Shown piece after piece: positions 47,695 through 60,000 of a DNA stretch of 64,000 nt. The notes beneath the pieces were generated by a model. The model was not told the origin of the DNA, searched no databases, and saw only the letters and a program-made list of their open reading frames with translations. Location: positions 434,001 through 498,000 of the forward strand of contig JAANDG010000012.1 of the NCBI GenBank assembly GCA_036852015.1. Direction: 5' to 3'. A program made the translations under genes and the position numbers. Source of the DNA: Pelodera strongyloides. Lineage: Eukaryota > Nematoda > Chromadorea > Rhabditida > Rhabditidae. Numbering within the stretch: position 1 is the stretch's first letter; every line of letters begins with the position of its first letter.

Positions 47695-50632
47695 ATGCCT
47701 GGTTCTTGTTCAAAATTTATCGAATTCGAACGTGAACGGTGGATTGCCCGGGAAGATGAAAAAGTGTCACACGCCGAATTTGTAAGTGTTTTATTGCAAT
47801 AAAATTTTTATGTAACGTTTTGGAATTGTTGCGCGCCATCCGTGACGTTTATTTCTCAAGTACAAGTGTACTGTGTACTGTTTACTCTTCACATTTTATG
47901 TGCTGCTATGGCCCAAATTGGTGATGGTGTGAAGGTTAGCATTCCAGCAGTCTATGATCACAGTGCTCAAGCAGCTTGAGCTTTTGAACATGGGAGCTCG
48001 GTCCCCAGTTCCTAAATCTCGAGGGCTCGCCGCGCTGGATGCAGCAGCTTTTCGAGGTTCGCCCGATTTTCCCTTTTCGACGATGCCATTCCCGACGGCA
48101 CCACGTTCATCTGCCAGTGTGGGAAAGGATTCAGGACATGTGCAAGAAGCAAATAAAAAGACGCTGGGTGATTGTGGATCGCTACAGGTTGGTCTTTACT
48201 TCAAGAGAGGTTTTTTAATATTTACTTATGTGCATGAGGCGCGAATCTCCCTGTAAGTCTTCCGAAATTTGAATATGCAAGTTATAAGCAGGCTATAATT
48301 TCCATGCGTAATTTCGGAGATGGTCGCTTAGTTGAGAGTCGAACCGTAAATTACCACTGATCCGTTTCACCCAAATATATATATTTACATTTGCCTCCGG
48401 AGATGGTCAAAGCCAATCCGGAGGTGGTTGATGCGTAATTTTACGCATAGATTTATAGCCTGGATAGAAACCGTTATAAGTATCTCCACTTCTCCATTTG
48501 ATTGAGCTGGATCAATATGAGCGTTTTAATTTAGAAATCTCTCTTCTTGTCAACTCGGGCAGCTGCTGTGGATTTCGCGTTGCTTGAGTCGCTTCCGTTT
48601 CCCACTTTTACTTCACCGGCCGCGAAAGTCGAAAAGGTTTATCAGTTATTTTCGTTTTATGTTTTTGCGAACAGTTCCTATGTTAAAAACTATGAGGGCG
48701 TGTTCGGGATATTGAATTCCGAACAAAAAAAAAGCGTTTGAAAGGTAGTTTGGGATGGGCGTTTTCCAGTTGTGGAATATAAATGACCTAGCATGTGTCC
48801 ACGCCTAGTCGTTAACTAGTTAACTTCTATATATTATAGAAACGCCGCGTTGGTGAAGACGAGTTGTTCTGCAAATTCTGTTACGTCAAGTGTTGTACAG
48901 TGAAACAGACTGAAGGTGAACCGATGCCAGACGCAGTGGACTTTGGAGTGTGGCGCACACACAATCTGCATGATTCTATGGGAGCTGTCGTGTACGTTCT
49001 TCACAATTTCTTAGGGCGCGTTCGGGTTGCTCTTTCCGAAAGAGAAAGAGGCAAAAACCCCGTTCGGGCTGGACCTTTCCGAAAGGATTTAATGCTTTGT
49101 GAAAGTGAAAAGTACAGTACACACTTTCCGTGAACACGCAGGGGTTTTCGTTTTAAGATTTGAATCGATTTAATTGTGCACGGTGCATTTCCTTCCGGTC
49201 TTGTGCACGTACTGTCATGTGCCTGCGGGCAGGTCGGCGGTCGAGAAAAAATACAATGCCGAAATTGTGCACAAGTGCGCAGACCGTGCGCATTCAATAA
49301 AAAATAAAAACCCTGAGTGTTCACGGAAAGTGTGTACTGTACTTTTCACTTTCACAAAGCATTAAATCCTTTCGGAAAGGTCCAACCCGAACGGGGTTTT
49401 TGCCTCTTTCTCTTTCGGAAAGAGCAACCCGAACGCGCCCTTAGCTCTATTTCCAGAATTTGCGGCTGCACCACTTGGTCCCTGGTGCCACGATCAATAA
49501 TCATCCAGGGCATGAATTTCCAGTTTCCGTATCTAAATGAAATTTTATGTTTATCGTGGTGACAGGTGACATGAACAGTTTAGAAGTGGATGTAAGAACG
49601 ATATGTTATGTTTCGCTTTTCATTCAAATCTATAAATGTGATCCTTCAAAAAAACTCAAGAATTGTGTTGTGGTGTCATTGTGAGGGTTTACACACATTT
49701 ATACCTGGGGTTGGTGTAGCGGTTCTATTTTCTATTGTATGATTGTATTGTCTATTGATTTCTCAACCTTGTAGTTGCCCGCGTCTCTATCACACTCGCT
49801 GTCGCAACTGCGGTGCTACGGGCCCACATGCACACACGACGAAGTATTGTCCCCATGGAAATGACCGTTTCGTTCCTAGATATGACAGGTATTTTATTTG
49901 TGATGTAACATATGGTTCATCTGCCACCGTAAATGTTCGCTCCGGGGGGTAACTGTCTTCCCGGGAGGGCATGAATTTCTGTTAAATTAGTGGTACGAAC
50001 CGTTAAAGCGAATATGTATGCAGTCAAAATGCGCAAAAAAAAACACGTAACGTAACTGGCGTTTCCATACCAGACGCATTAAATAGACGACTGAATATGT
50101 AAATTCGAATTTGCATGCCCTGCATATTGTATCTTGCTATTTGCCGATATCCACATGCAAAGTTGAAATTTGCTCAATTGACACTGGCGGGTAAGCCAGG
50201 GTTTCAGTAAACGCGTTTACTATGGAAAAGGTGAACTTTGAAAATCATTTCCTTTTTAACTGGGAAACGTTTGACAACTTTTTTTTTGTTTCCTTAATGG
50301 GGAACACGCATTCTATTAACACAGCTTAACTTCAAAAAGGGCCTACATCTACATATTCCCTGTAAGGTGTTCACACACGTACGTGACGTAGAACCGAACC
50401 TGAGGTTGACAAGGACCACTCCGGAGTAGTTGTGATTTATGATGTATGTTTGCCTACTGATCTAGGATTTCCATATCGCCTTATGAAACTCTTTATTTGC
50501 AGGTGCATTTCCGGGCTCGCTCCTCTAGATGTGTACGATAACAGTCCACATCATCACAGGGACTTTGGTCTGCAGCGTGCTCGTAGAGTTGATCCGTTCT
50601 CATTCAACAACTACCATACTTCGGCTTTCTAA
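47695..50632 (+). CDS. nos: Nanos-family RNA-binding zinc-finger protein, complete
   Basis: Germline translational repressor that acts with Pumilio/PUF proteins and the CCR4-NOT deadenylase on mRNAs in the cytoplasm (family knowledge). Exons 47695-47781, 47948-48187, 48535-48636, 48840-48991, 49775-49888 and 50503-50632 join in phase to 274 aa. The C-terminal half holds the tandem CCHC finger. Finger 1 is FCKFC ... THNLHDSMGAVVC, where C-x2-C and H-x10-C match but the Cys-to-His loop is 26 residues, against about 13 in most Nanos. Finger 2 is CRNCGATGPHAHTTKYC, an exact C-x2-C-x7-H-x4-C. Intron 4 splits the two fingers and contains a MITE. The ATG follows TTTTTCTAG by 7 nt. The tail after the finger is basic then His/Asn-rich. 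Confidence 0.93.
49014..49440. mobile_element. Tourist/PIF-Harbinger-like MITE in nanos intron 4
   Basis: Near-perfect inverted arms of about 125 bp (49014-49138 and 49317-49440). Termini are GGGCGCGTTCGGGTTGC and its complement, flanked by TTA on both sides, as in PIF/Harbinger elements. The spacer is about 180 bp with no ORF. Confidence 0.85.
50209..50345 (+). repeat. Dispersed repeat, partner of the 10.25 kb block
   Basis: AACGCGTTTACTATGGA, GTGAACTTTGA and ATTCTATTAACACAGCTTAA in the same order as the minus strand at 10.25-10.39 kb. Lies in nanos intron 5. Confidence 0.55.
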
Positions 50633-50728
50633 CTTGGGTATGATGACTGAACCGCCGCCCGGTCGTCCGAACATTTGAGGCTCGTTAAATTTTATTAACA
50701 GTGACTATTCAAATTCAACGCGGGACGG

Positions 50729-50820
50729 CGGACCCCCTCTTGGGTGCGCGAATGAAAGGTGTAAAAGCCTAGTTGGCGACTTTGGCGTACCTTTTTGCGC
50801 ACCCTAGAGGGGGTCCGTTG
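50729..50820 (+). promoter_or_regulatory. Strong hairpin about 96 nt after the nanos stop codon
   Basis: CGGACCCCCTCT and AGAGGGGGTCCG pair perfectly, and pairing continues through GGGTGCGC/GCGCACCC with one mismatch, leaving a loop of about 43 nt. If transcribed it lies in the nanos 3' UTR. Role as a control element is inferred from position only. Confidence 0.6.
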
Positions 50821-51580
50821 TGCCGGGTCCTCTTTTCTTGATGGAGTTGCCTCGATGTTGCTTACTTAAGGGGTATTTTTGTTCTTTACATTGTTTTAAG
50901 ACTAGCGTTTTTTCTTTGGTCTGTTTTTGACATTATCTTATGCTTCTGTACATGCATTCTTACACTACTTACAGGAGTAACTTCCATCTTCGTATTTCCT
51001 TTTTATACACAGCGTTTGTATTGTTTTATAATTCTTGTTAGTTCTATGCATGTTGTGAGAAGATCCCTGTTTTACTTCAAACAAGTATAGCCTAACTTTG
51101 TAGCTATACATATTTTGTACTTCCCAACCTCACATAGTTTCGAGCGTAGTTTGGCCTGTTTTATTCTAGGATCTGCCTCTTCACAATGTTTTATTCCGCA
51201 CATACCCTAACTACTGTTATCGGCATGGCATGGCTATATTTGCAATAGCATACCCCCACCTCCCCCTGAACTGTACGTACTCATTCCTCTGTCGCATTTA
51301 GCTTTTTATGTTGCGATTTTTATTCCTACTTATCTACTTGATTCTTGACTCTGATAGCCTGTTGAATGCATAGCTTTGACCTGATTGTTGTACTGTTCAC
51401 TGTTGTTTTTGTTGTTGTTGCATTTTTATAAAACTTTGTTTTTCTTCTTGACTTTTCCTTTACCGTAATCCAGGGAGTCTGCTCCTCATCTTGAAGCAAG
51501 GTTTGTGAATTATTTTTGCTTGCGAAGCTTTGTGTCATAGTAAGTCCTCTTCCACTTCTCCATTTCCGGAAGGTTTTCAG
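50821..51580. other. nanos 3' UTR and spacer before BAG1
   Basis: T-rich sequence between two same-strand genes about 0.96 kb apart. No further exon or RNA gene seen. Ends at the TTTTCAG acceptor ahead of the BAG1 ATG. Confidence 0.5.
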
Positions 51581-51592
51581 AATTTTCGGAAT

Positions 51593-53395
51593 ATGCGGCT
51601 CACAGTGAGATGCGGACTTTCCGCGAATTATACAGTTGACATTGATGTTGGTAAGTTCTTTGATTATTGAGGAAATAGTTTTTTGATTTGTCTCATATGT
51701 TAGTGTTGAACTATATGTTTTTAAATTTACCCGTTTTTGCAGATGACGAAGGCGGAAGTGATATGATTCGAACTTTTGGAGAGTTGAGGAAATTCATTGC
51801 GGAAACAAGCAAATTGGATCCAGAAAACATGAAAATAATCAAAGGTAGGTGATTGTTCTACTTCTGTACACTATTGGTAACTGGGTATGTACACTACACT
51901 CCACAGTCTATATTCTAACTAATTTAAACCATTTTTGAGCCTAGTATTGAGTGCAAAATGATCGTAAAATATGGAAAACTCCAAGGAACTTGCTCTTTTG
52001 AAAAGTTCGATACCCGCACAGTTCTACATCTACAAAAACACTCGATTACCTACCTTTCTAGGAAAGACTTTGACTGGCAGCGATGACACTCCGCTAAATT
52101 CCTTTGGCTTTAAGGATGGTGATAAAGTTTTGGTGATGGGAAAGCCACTCAAGGTGTGTTTCAGTTTTTTTTTTCATTTAAATTTGCTTTTCATAATGCT
52201 CGTTCCGTATTTGCGAGTGCTTGTGCAGTAAATGGGTTTCTTCTTTATGTGTAACAGCGTTGTACAAAAAGTGATCTATGCTTTCATTTCAGAACGATCC
52301 AATTTTCGAGAATCTCGTCAAATATGAGACAAAGAATCTAGAACCTATGCAGAAGACTCATGATGAAGTGAAGGCCGACCTTTTCGAACTCCAGAAGAAC
52401 TTTTTAACAGGTGAAGTTGGTATTGAATTTTGCTATGCGAGCACTTTGTGGCTATAGACTTGATGGTTTAATGCGTTGAATGTTAACTATGTACATGAAC
52501 CATGTTAGCATGAATTGCGCGAAGTCCACGACGTTTATTTAGGAAATTGAATATAGAACAGATTGTGTTTTTGAACCATGACTTGATGACAAGAACACTC
52601 ATACGCAACGATTTCCAATAAAAAATAACATTTTCGGGTAAAATCGGCTATTATAGTCTCGTTTAGGGTCACAACGCGATGAAATGATCAGGAAGATGGA
52701 CAAGCGGCTAAAGATGTTTGGAGAAACCGGAGTTCGACATATGGAAGCTTTGGATGCAACGCAAATTAGCACGGATGATACTTCGGAACAACAGGTTTGT
52801 ATTTTGTACTTTTGTGACATGACGTTCTTTTGTTGCTCACTTATTACTTTGCTTTGAGGGGGGATTCCATAGAATTGGTAGTTAATGTATCAACATTAAC
52901 ATACGTAGAATTGTGAATAGCTTTAAGCAACGTCGACGGGTGATTTGCATAGGTTTCTTGTTTTGGATTATATGAACGTTGTTTATGTTTAGGCTGTTTA
53001 TTTATATTATACTTATTATTACATTTCTTGTAGGCTCTGCTCTCCCTCCTTCTAACTTGACTTTTTTGGGCTTAAAGCGAAATGCTAGCCTCTTTGGAAA
53101 ATTAGCATATGATAAGCAAATCCTACGTATCCTATGCTAATTTTGTACGAATGCCGTGGACAATCGTGCAAAATTAGCATAGGATACATAGGATTTGCTT
53201 ATCATATGCAAATTTTCCAAAGGGGCTAGCATTTCGTTTTAAAATGTTCTTTTTCATATTTAGGCCCTCCGGAATAGGGAAAAACGGAAAGCGATGATCA
53301 ATGGGATCGAGTTGTTGCTGAATCTAAACGACAAGTATATCAGAGAATTGGACGAGTACAAGAAAGCGGTGGAGGAAGAGAAGTCGAAGAGTTGA
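51593..53395 (+). CDS. bag-1: BAG1-type Hsp70 nucleotide-exchange co-chaperone
   Basis: Binds the Hsp70 ATPase domain and releases ADP; the N-terminal ubiquitin-like fold links to the proteasome. Exons 51593-51650, 51743-51844, 52062-52153, 52293-52410, 52667-52794 and 53264-53395 join in phase to 209 aa, the length of nematode BAG-1. The ubiquitin-like part (1-84) has TFGELRKFIAE, KGKTLTG and FGFKDGDKVLVMG. The BAG domain (about 95-200) is three charged helices ending with ALRNREKRKAMINGIELLL and DKYIRELDEYK, closely like C. elegans BAG-1. The ATG is 12 nt after a TTTTCAG acceptor. Intron 5 holds a palindromic MITE ending 21 nt from the acceptor. Confidence 0.95.
53072..53242. mobile_element. 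Palindromic TTAA-flanked MITE (family B), copy 2
   Basis: TTAA AGCGAAATGCTAGCC and GGCTAGCATTTCGTT TTAA ends, self-complementary over almost its whole 171 bp, with GAATGCCGTGGACAATC at the centre. It lies in BAG1 intron 5. Confidence 0.85.
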
Positions 53396-53456
53396 GTTAG
53401 TACAGTCATTTGTTTGATGCTTGGTTTTATTGGTAGAAGTGTAGAACACTACCTCA

Positions 53457-54113
53457 TTTTGCAAATATACTACCCCAAAATAAAATATACTACCACATGG
53501 GAAAATACTACCCCTGCAATATGCTACCCCGGAAAATATACTACCCCATTGTAGAATACTACCCCCAACTTATTTTACATGACTACCCCCGAACTTATTT
53601 TACATGTACCCCAAACTTATTTTACATGCACCCCATTATTTAACATGACTACCCCACTAGTTTACATGACTACCCCACCTTTTACAACTTTATTTTACAT
53701 GGCTACCCCACTTATTTTACATGGCTACCCTACCTATTTTACATGACTACCCCATCTGCTGTGTTACTTTATGTTGGGGTAGTATTTTGCAAAAATTTTC
53801 CGGGGGTAGTGTTCTACCGAAATAGGGGTAGTATTTTTCCAAGTGGTGGTAGTATTTTTCGAAAATGGGGTAGTGTTGTAAATGTTTACCTGAGCGGACT
53901 ACTTGGCTACCCCATTTTAGGGAATATGCTACCCCATTTTAGAGATTTTACTACCCCATAACCTGGGGTAGTTTTCGTAACTGGGGGTAGTATTTTTACA
54001 TTTTGGGGTAGTATTTGTGCAGAATATTTTTTCGAAAAAAATACTACCCCTTTGTTGTGGGGTAGTATATTCCCGATTTGGGTAGTATACTACACTGGGG
54101 TAGTATTCTACAT
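53457..54113. repeat. Degenerate TACTACCCC satellite with strand switches
   Basis: About 40 CTACCCC or GGGGTAG words in 650 bp. The CTACCCC orientation dominates from 53.46 to 53.76 kb, GGGGTAG to 53.88, CTACCCC again to 53.96, then GGGGTAG to the end. Spacers are AT-rich and vary in length. It lies between the convergent BAG1 and COMMD4 genes. Confidence 0.85.
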
Positions 54114-54671
54114 TTTTACCGTTTTATTTACTCTGTTCAGTTTAGTTTGTTTTAAGTGTGTGCAATGAGAGTTTCGGAAAAACTGCAATCTGCTACTGCG
54201 TACTGCCTGATTGTATATTTGAGTGAATAGGGTAGTTGATATGTCACCGAGTGCAAAGTTTAGGGTCAGTGAGCTAAGCAGGTCACCTGCATTTACGGTT
54301 ACGCACAAGGTTTGCCCCCCTCCTGCTTTTTGTGTGTTTCTTCTCTAGCGCGTTATTAGAATGCTTTAATATTGTAAAGCACTTGCATTGTAAGGACAGG
54401 TCACTTTATGAATAGATTACTCAATTGTACGGCGTAAAGCGTTTTTACTTAGTTAGCTGTCTCTCAATCTCTGTATTTGCTTAGCAGTTTGTTACATCTT
54501 CAATGCATTCCTTCTATATTAGATTCTAGGTTTTGATTTATACATACGTTTTAGTATGCCGGAAAAATAAATGCATTTATGCACCTGTCGTATTTTGCAA
54601 ATGATATTATTGGAATGTTTATTGAAGTGGGGAAAGACGGCGGGTTGGCATTGTATCATTGTCCACTGGAT

Positions 54672-56061
54672 TCATTTTCCACCTTGCAATTTGTTCATCA
54701 AATCTTCGGCTTCCTTCAGAGCTGAAAGTAGGTTTGAGGTACTGGAAGGCAGGGATCTGCACCTAAATTGCTTGACTCGAAGCTGGATGTCTAAGTTAAG
54801 TTATATGAAGTTAGGTTCCGTATTCTAAAACTCGTATGGGTTTTGAGGTTTGACGTACCTGACTGCAAAGCGGCAAAGTTTTGCTTCGATATGAGGAGTT
54901 TATTCAGCTCTCTGTTGGAAGTGTCCAAGGTGAGCTCAATGGCCTGAAACTTGAAATTAGAATATCGAGAGTTTACTAGATCCGATACGTGTGGCGGGTA
55001 TCTGCAAAAAGGATCATCACTGATACGGTTCGAGGTAGAATGGTAACATACCTTCCCATTGTCTTGTACAGACTGGATAACGATGGGTGGCTCTAAAATA
55101 TGTGGGATGTTCGTGGATCTGAGGTACTGTAGTTTCCGAAACGACTTGCTTCAAAGTTAAATGCTCACCTTTCATGATATTCTTCATGTAGTATGCGCGG
55201 AGATCTTCTTTACATGATGTGAAGTGTTTGCTGATCTGCTTGGAATGCTCTGAATTGAGATGTGTTTTGATAATAGATGTCCAAGCTCTGGTGTGTTTCT
55301 CATAACTTGTTAAACCTGTATTGGTAACATTTCGTAGAAATTACAGCGAGAACGTTTGCAAAATAGCGGAGAGAGTGGACTTGGTTTATTGTTAGTCTTA
55401 TTGAAGCTTACCAGATGGTAGTCCAAGTTGTTGCAATTCCCTGTCAAGTTCGGTAGGCTCGCAGTCTGCTTTCGCGGCCTTTTCCAGGAGAAATCTTCCG
55501 GCGACAAACATACGGCGAACACTGGCGGAGTCTGAAACTTACGCTTTGAAATGATAGATCATATAAATTGTTTAGGTTGGAGACTGTGTAAGACCTACCG
55601 ATTGTATCTGACGTGTACTTCAAAAGGATGTCATCGGAGAGTGAAGATGAGTTATCCGTCAGGGATTTGGAACATATCGTACAGAAGGTTTTAAACTTTA
55701 TGGCACTCTGAACGAGGGGTTTTAGTTAACTGAGTCGAATTGGGTACATATACTGAATGTAGTTATGTTCATAGATTAATCAATTACAATGGGTACAACT
55801 ATGTAAGTGTACTATATCCATTGAGCTTACTTGAAGCTAAGGTTATATACTCTTGGAAATATTAGCAAACGGAAACTGACCAATTTTGAAAATTCGGCAA
55901 TTTCGCCCAATAACCAGTCCGGGCAATCCATTCCATTTAAAAAGCGGAACTTCTAGAATGATTTAAGCTTGTAATCAAGGTGAAAAACAGTTGCGTGATA
56001 ATGTGCACGAATAAAGATGATTTTCCTCTCTTGTTATTTGAATAAAGAAAAACTTACCATG
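54672..56061 (-). CDS. commd4: COMM domain-containing protein 4 (COMMD4)
   Basis: Subunit of the COMMD/CCC (Commander) endosomal-recycling complex by family. Exons (high to low) 56059-56061, 55881-55952, 55599-55707, 55412-55531, 55169-55315, 55052-55092, 54859-54943 and 54672-54721 join in phase to 208 aa (human about 199). N-terminus [19 protein letters not shown] matches the COMMD4 start. [13 protein letters not shown] is a COMMD4-like central motif. The C-terminal COMM domain covers [19 protein letters not shown] to [13 protein letters not shown]. The first coding exon is the ATG alone, followed by GTAAGT. Convergent with BAG1. The 5' neighbour on the same strand is the TIPE gene, 1.03 kb away. 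Confidence 0.93.
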
Positions 56062-57090
56062 TTATATTGTTGTTATAAAAGACGAAAGGAGACCTCGATG
56101 GTCAGATTTCATCACGTACGTGTGTGTACGCCCCCGAGCAAAAGTCTATAGTATTTGTAATCGTGAATTATCGCGTAGTCAATGGAACAAACTACAAAGT
56201 ACGCAACGACGTTGTGTGGTCCACCTCTAGGTCCAAGCATTGCGACTTATCTGATGGAACATAAGTAGGAAGTCCACTAAGGTGTAAACGATGCTTATTT
56301 TAGTTGAGGTAATGATTATCTTGCTACCGTATTCATTCTATTTGGCATATGGGCTAGTAATTAGCATACGCTGGTTGATACTACCGTGCATACTACTACA
56401 GTAGTGGGGAAAGTCGTCTAGGAAGTTTCCTGGGTTACTGTGCTATCCTAGCCTTACGATTATTAATTGAACTCAAAAGCGCCGGCTCCACAGTGCTTCG
56501 AGTAATACGCGGATGATATAGGCCTTCTTGCTTATTCTCTGCTTTTTCGATGTGTTACAAATTATGATAGAATTGATTTATTCTTACGTAAAAAAGATGC
56601 ATTCTATGGTACACGTAAAAGATTATGTATGCTGGTTTCTTATATATGATTAATTTATCCTCAAAAATACACAGGCATAGTGTAGATGTCGACTGGCAAT
56701 ACAAAAAGGACGTTGAATTATAAATAATATAATATACTAATACTGCAACAATGCATGTAAAAAGTTCTGATATACTATGCCAATAAATATATATGGTAAA
56801 ATATGTGAAGAGATCGTGGAGGTGGAAGTGGAAGTGCAAACGTAGACCAAAATAACTATGTAAGCAGCGTAAAATGCTGATGTCTTAAATGTAAAATGCT
56901 CTAAAATCCGTAAACAAAATACTACTCACAGGCAGTAAACAAACTATTTGTATTATGTATTAGCAACCATACGCATAAGTAGTCCTTAACCTTAACACTT
57001 TGTAACTACATTACGGCAAGAGCATCGTATGAAACCTTGGTCGCGTAATGCATCCATCATCAGACAGCATAACTGCATAACTTTCTTGAG
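56062..57090. other. Spacer between TIPE 3' end and COMMD4 5' end
   Basis: About 1 kb, AT-rich. It holds the TIPE 3' UTR and presumably the COMMD4 promoter (TTTTATAAC about 15 nt upstream of the COMMD4 ATG). No exon chain seen. Confidence 0.5.
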
Positions 57091-60000
57091 TTAGAGATCC
57101 TTGCTGTCCACAAGGGTTTCCAGGTCCGATACAATCGTTGTTGAGATCTGATAGACTGGAGAATTTGGTTTGAAGAAAGCATCCAGAAGATCGGAGCGGC
57201 AGATGTGCTGGAAAAAATATAAATATAGAATCATTTTCTTCAATTTCAATGGTACTGTATACATAAATAAATTAAACAAAACAATTACGCGTCGGCCCAG
57301 TAATACAGTAGTAGACGTCGGCCGTGTATGTATGATGTATTGTATGAAGAACAAGCAAAAGAAAATCTTAGAAACTCTCACCTCGAACACGTATTCCAAT
57401 CTCTTTCCACTCTTATCGGACAAATGCACATCGACTACGGAACTCAGAACATCACGAACTTCACTGGCCAGTGACATCAAATAGGTACGTTCGTACGAAT
57501 AGGAGACCTGTAATTATATTAATCTTCTATGTTTCAGGGGTTTGACATAAGTAGTATTCATCGTATGCGTTTTCGTGTAGTAATACATAAACCTTGGAGG
57601 ATACGTTTCGGGAGTTTCAGTTAAGTATGCAACGTTATGTATCTTATGGAAAATCGCATCAGGCGGCGTTGGGCCGGCTTGTTATTTAATAGACTGATAA
57701 TTGTGATAAGATGGTGACAGTGTTTATTTCATGGCGTCTTCACGCAAGGGTCCGCATAAGGTGTATGTCGTTGGAAATTTTCCGGAAAAGAAAAGAAAAC
57801 TTTTGGTGGATTTCCGAAAAGAATGCTCCACGCATACACATGCAAATGATCGATTGATTTTAGTTTCAATTACTACATTGCATTTTCACAATATTTTGCG
57901 TGTATTATTTTTTTTCTGGGTGTCCATCTCGAACCACTTTTTTCTTTTCTTTTCCGATACTCTGCGCCCTAAGCTTTTGGTATGCTGTTCACACTGCCAT
58001 ATACAAGATACTCTTTATGCCTTGCTATTTATCTTGTGGGTTTATATCTACCTATTTAGATTAAGGATAAATTAGAGGTACCTTATTACCTAAGTTAAAT
58101 CATTTACCTTAAAGAATGATATGATAGTTAGCACGAGAGAGTGCACTTTCTCCAGGGCTGTTGCCAATAAATTTTCTTCGTTTTCATTGAGAACTCCGGC
58201 ACGAGAGATCAGGGCTAACTTGGCAGTTAACTTGATCATATTCTTGACGGTCTGAAGAGTGGAATATTTAGTCACAGAACACTAATCATAATTCACTACT
58301 CTGGACCTAACCTACACCTAGGCATACTCATGCGACATTACATTACCGAAGGGTATCACTAAGCTATAGACGTGTAGTTCTGGCGCCTAAGCAAGAGTTC
58401 CATATGTGTGCGTCAAAATACAAACATAGAAGTGAATAGGCAAACCTTTACCTGTACTTAATGAAAAAAAATAGTGTTGGGGCTTTTATGAATATCAAAA
58501 TAGCTCCAAACAAAATCAATATATTACAGTCAATAAATAAGTATTACCTTCTCCGCTTCCTTTTTCGAGTAGTGCACTTTGAGTAGTTGATAAAAGTTGT
58601 CGAATAAATGTGCAGCCGTTTCATTGACCAATTGTTTAACTACAGATCTGTTAGACAGTCGCGAGAGAAGCTTCTTCTGCACACGAAGCGAGAGAGACGC
58701 AGACGAGAAGACTGAAATACCAACTTATTAATTTTGTTATTGTAGAATACTTTCGGTATGTTACTGTAGATTTGTTGCTATCTAGACGAGGGAACTTGGC
58801 TGATGCGCGGCGACGATCTGGCGAGAAACCTGGCGAAGTCTGGGCGCGAAACTGACTGCGGCGCAACAATCAAATTCGCCGCCGTGCACCGTAAAGTTTC
58901 GCGTTGTATTCACCGGCACAAAATTACCTTCTTTATCATCAGAGGCTGCATTAAAATTGCTGATATTATTTAGAACAATCCGAGATGTTGAAATGGCTCT
59001 CTGCATTATCTCTGTAAGGTTAGTATATAAGTTTCTAGATAAGAAATATTTAAAATCATAGATGAAGCATGAACGGTGGCGATAGTAGCCGCCATTCACA
59101 TATAACTCATTTCAATCGTAACAGAATTGAAAAACACCATATGGCTTAGAATACCTCAATAAGTTCAAAGATTCTTAAAATTAATGGTACTTACAATTAG
59201 CTCGAAGATGAAGAAAAATCAATTACGTCAAAAATGTTTACATCAAAATCTACAAAGCAACTTCGGAGTGGAGCATTACTGCTTTCATAATCTACTCAAA
59301 AAATCTCCGAGTAAAAATGAAAATAAAAAAGCTGTAAGATCTTCAAACGACGATCCAAGAACAAGATTGAACTTTGTACCTTAAAAGTGAAAGCGCAAGT
59401 CTTTTAGTGACTCTAATACAAAAGAGATTGCAGTCTCAAGTCCTACTCATTCAAATTTGGCGCCCAATTTTCTCGGCAAGACTGCGGTCTACTGCGGGAG
59501 GCTTTCAGGTTCCTATAAGGCGTGAGACTGAGAAATCTGAGCTAATAGAACAGAAAAGAAAGAACAACGCTGTATGCACTTGCACTAATAAGCGATAAGT
59601 ACGAGATTTGAACTGACATATGACATACGTCAATAGACTTAGAGACACATATACAATACGCACATATACAATACGCTAGAATACATACATTAAAAAGACT
59701 AGGGGATAGATATGTGTATAGTACATGGGAACGGTAATTGGATTATCACCTTCCTTACGCCTAGTGAATAAGGATACTGTAGATAATTCAAGGTATGCAA
59801 ATTAAGATAACAGGAGCTCTCCCACACTATTGACCCATTATCTTCTCTCCTCCTCAATCATATGCAAATAGAGAATATAAATGAAACAAGGCATTATTAA
59901 TTCGAGCGAATAGTTAAACATACAAAATCATATTTTGTGATTCTCTCCTCAAATAAGAAGGAACTGTAAGACTGTAAACTAATAAAAAAAAATGAAACAC

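Noticed and set aside
49001..49324. 107-codon minus-strand ORF in nanos intron 4
   Set aside because: It is a frame through the inverted arm of the Tourist-like MITE.
53457..54113. CRISPR-like array
   Set aside because: The genome is eukaryotic, the repeat is only 7-9 bp, spacing is irregular and orientation switches.
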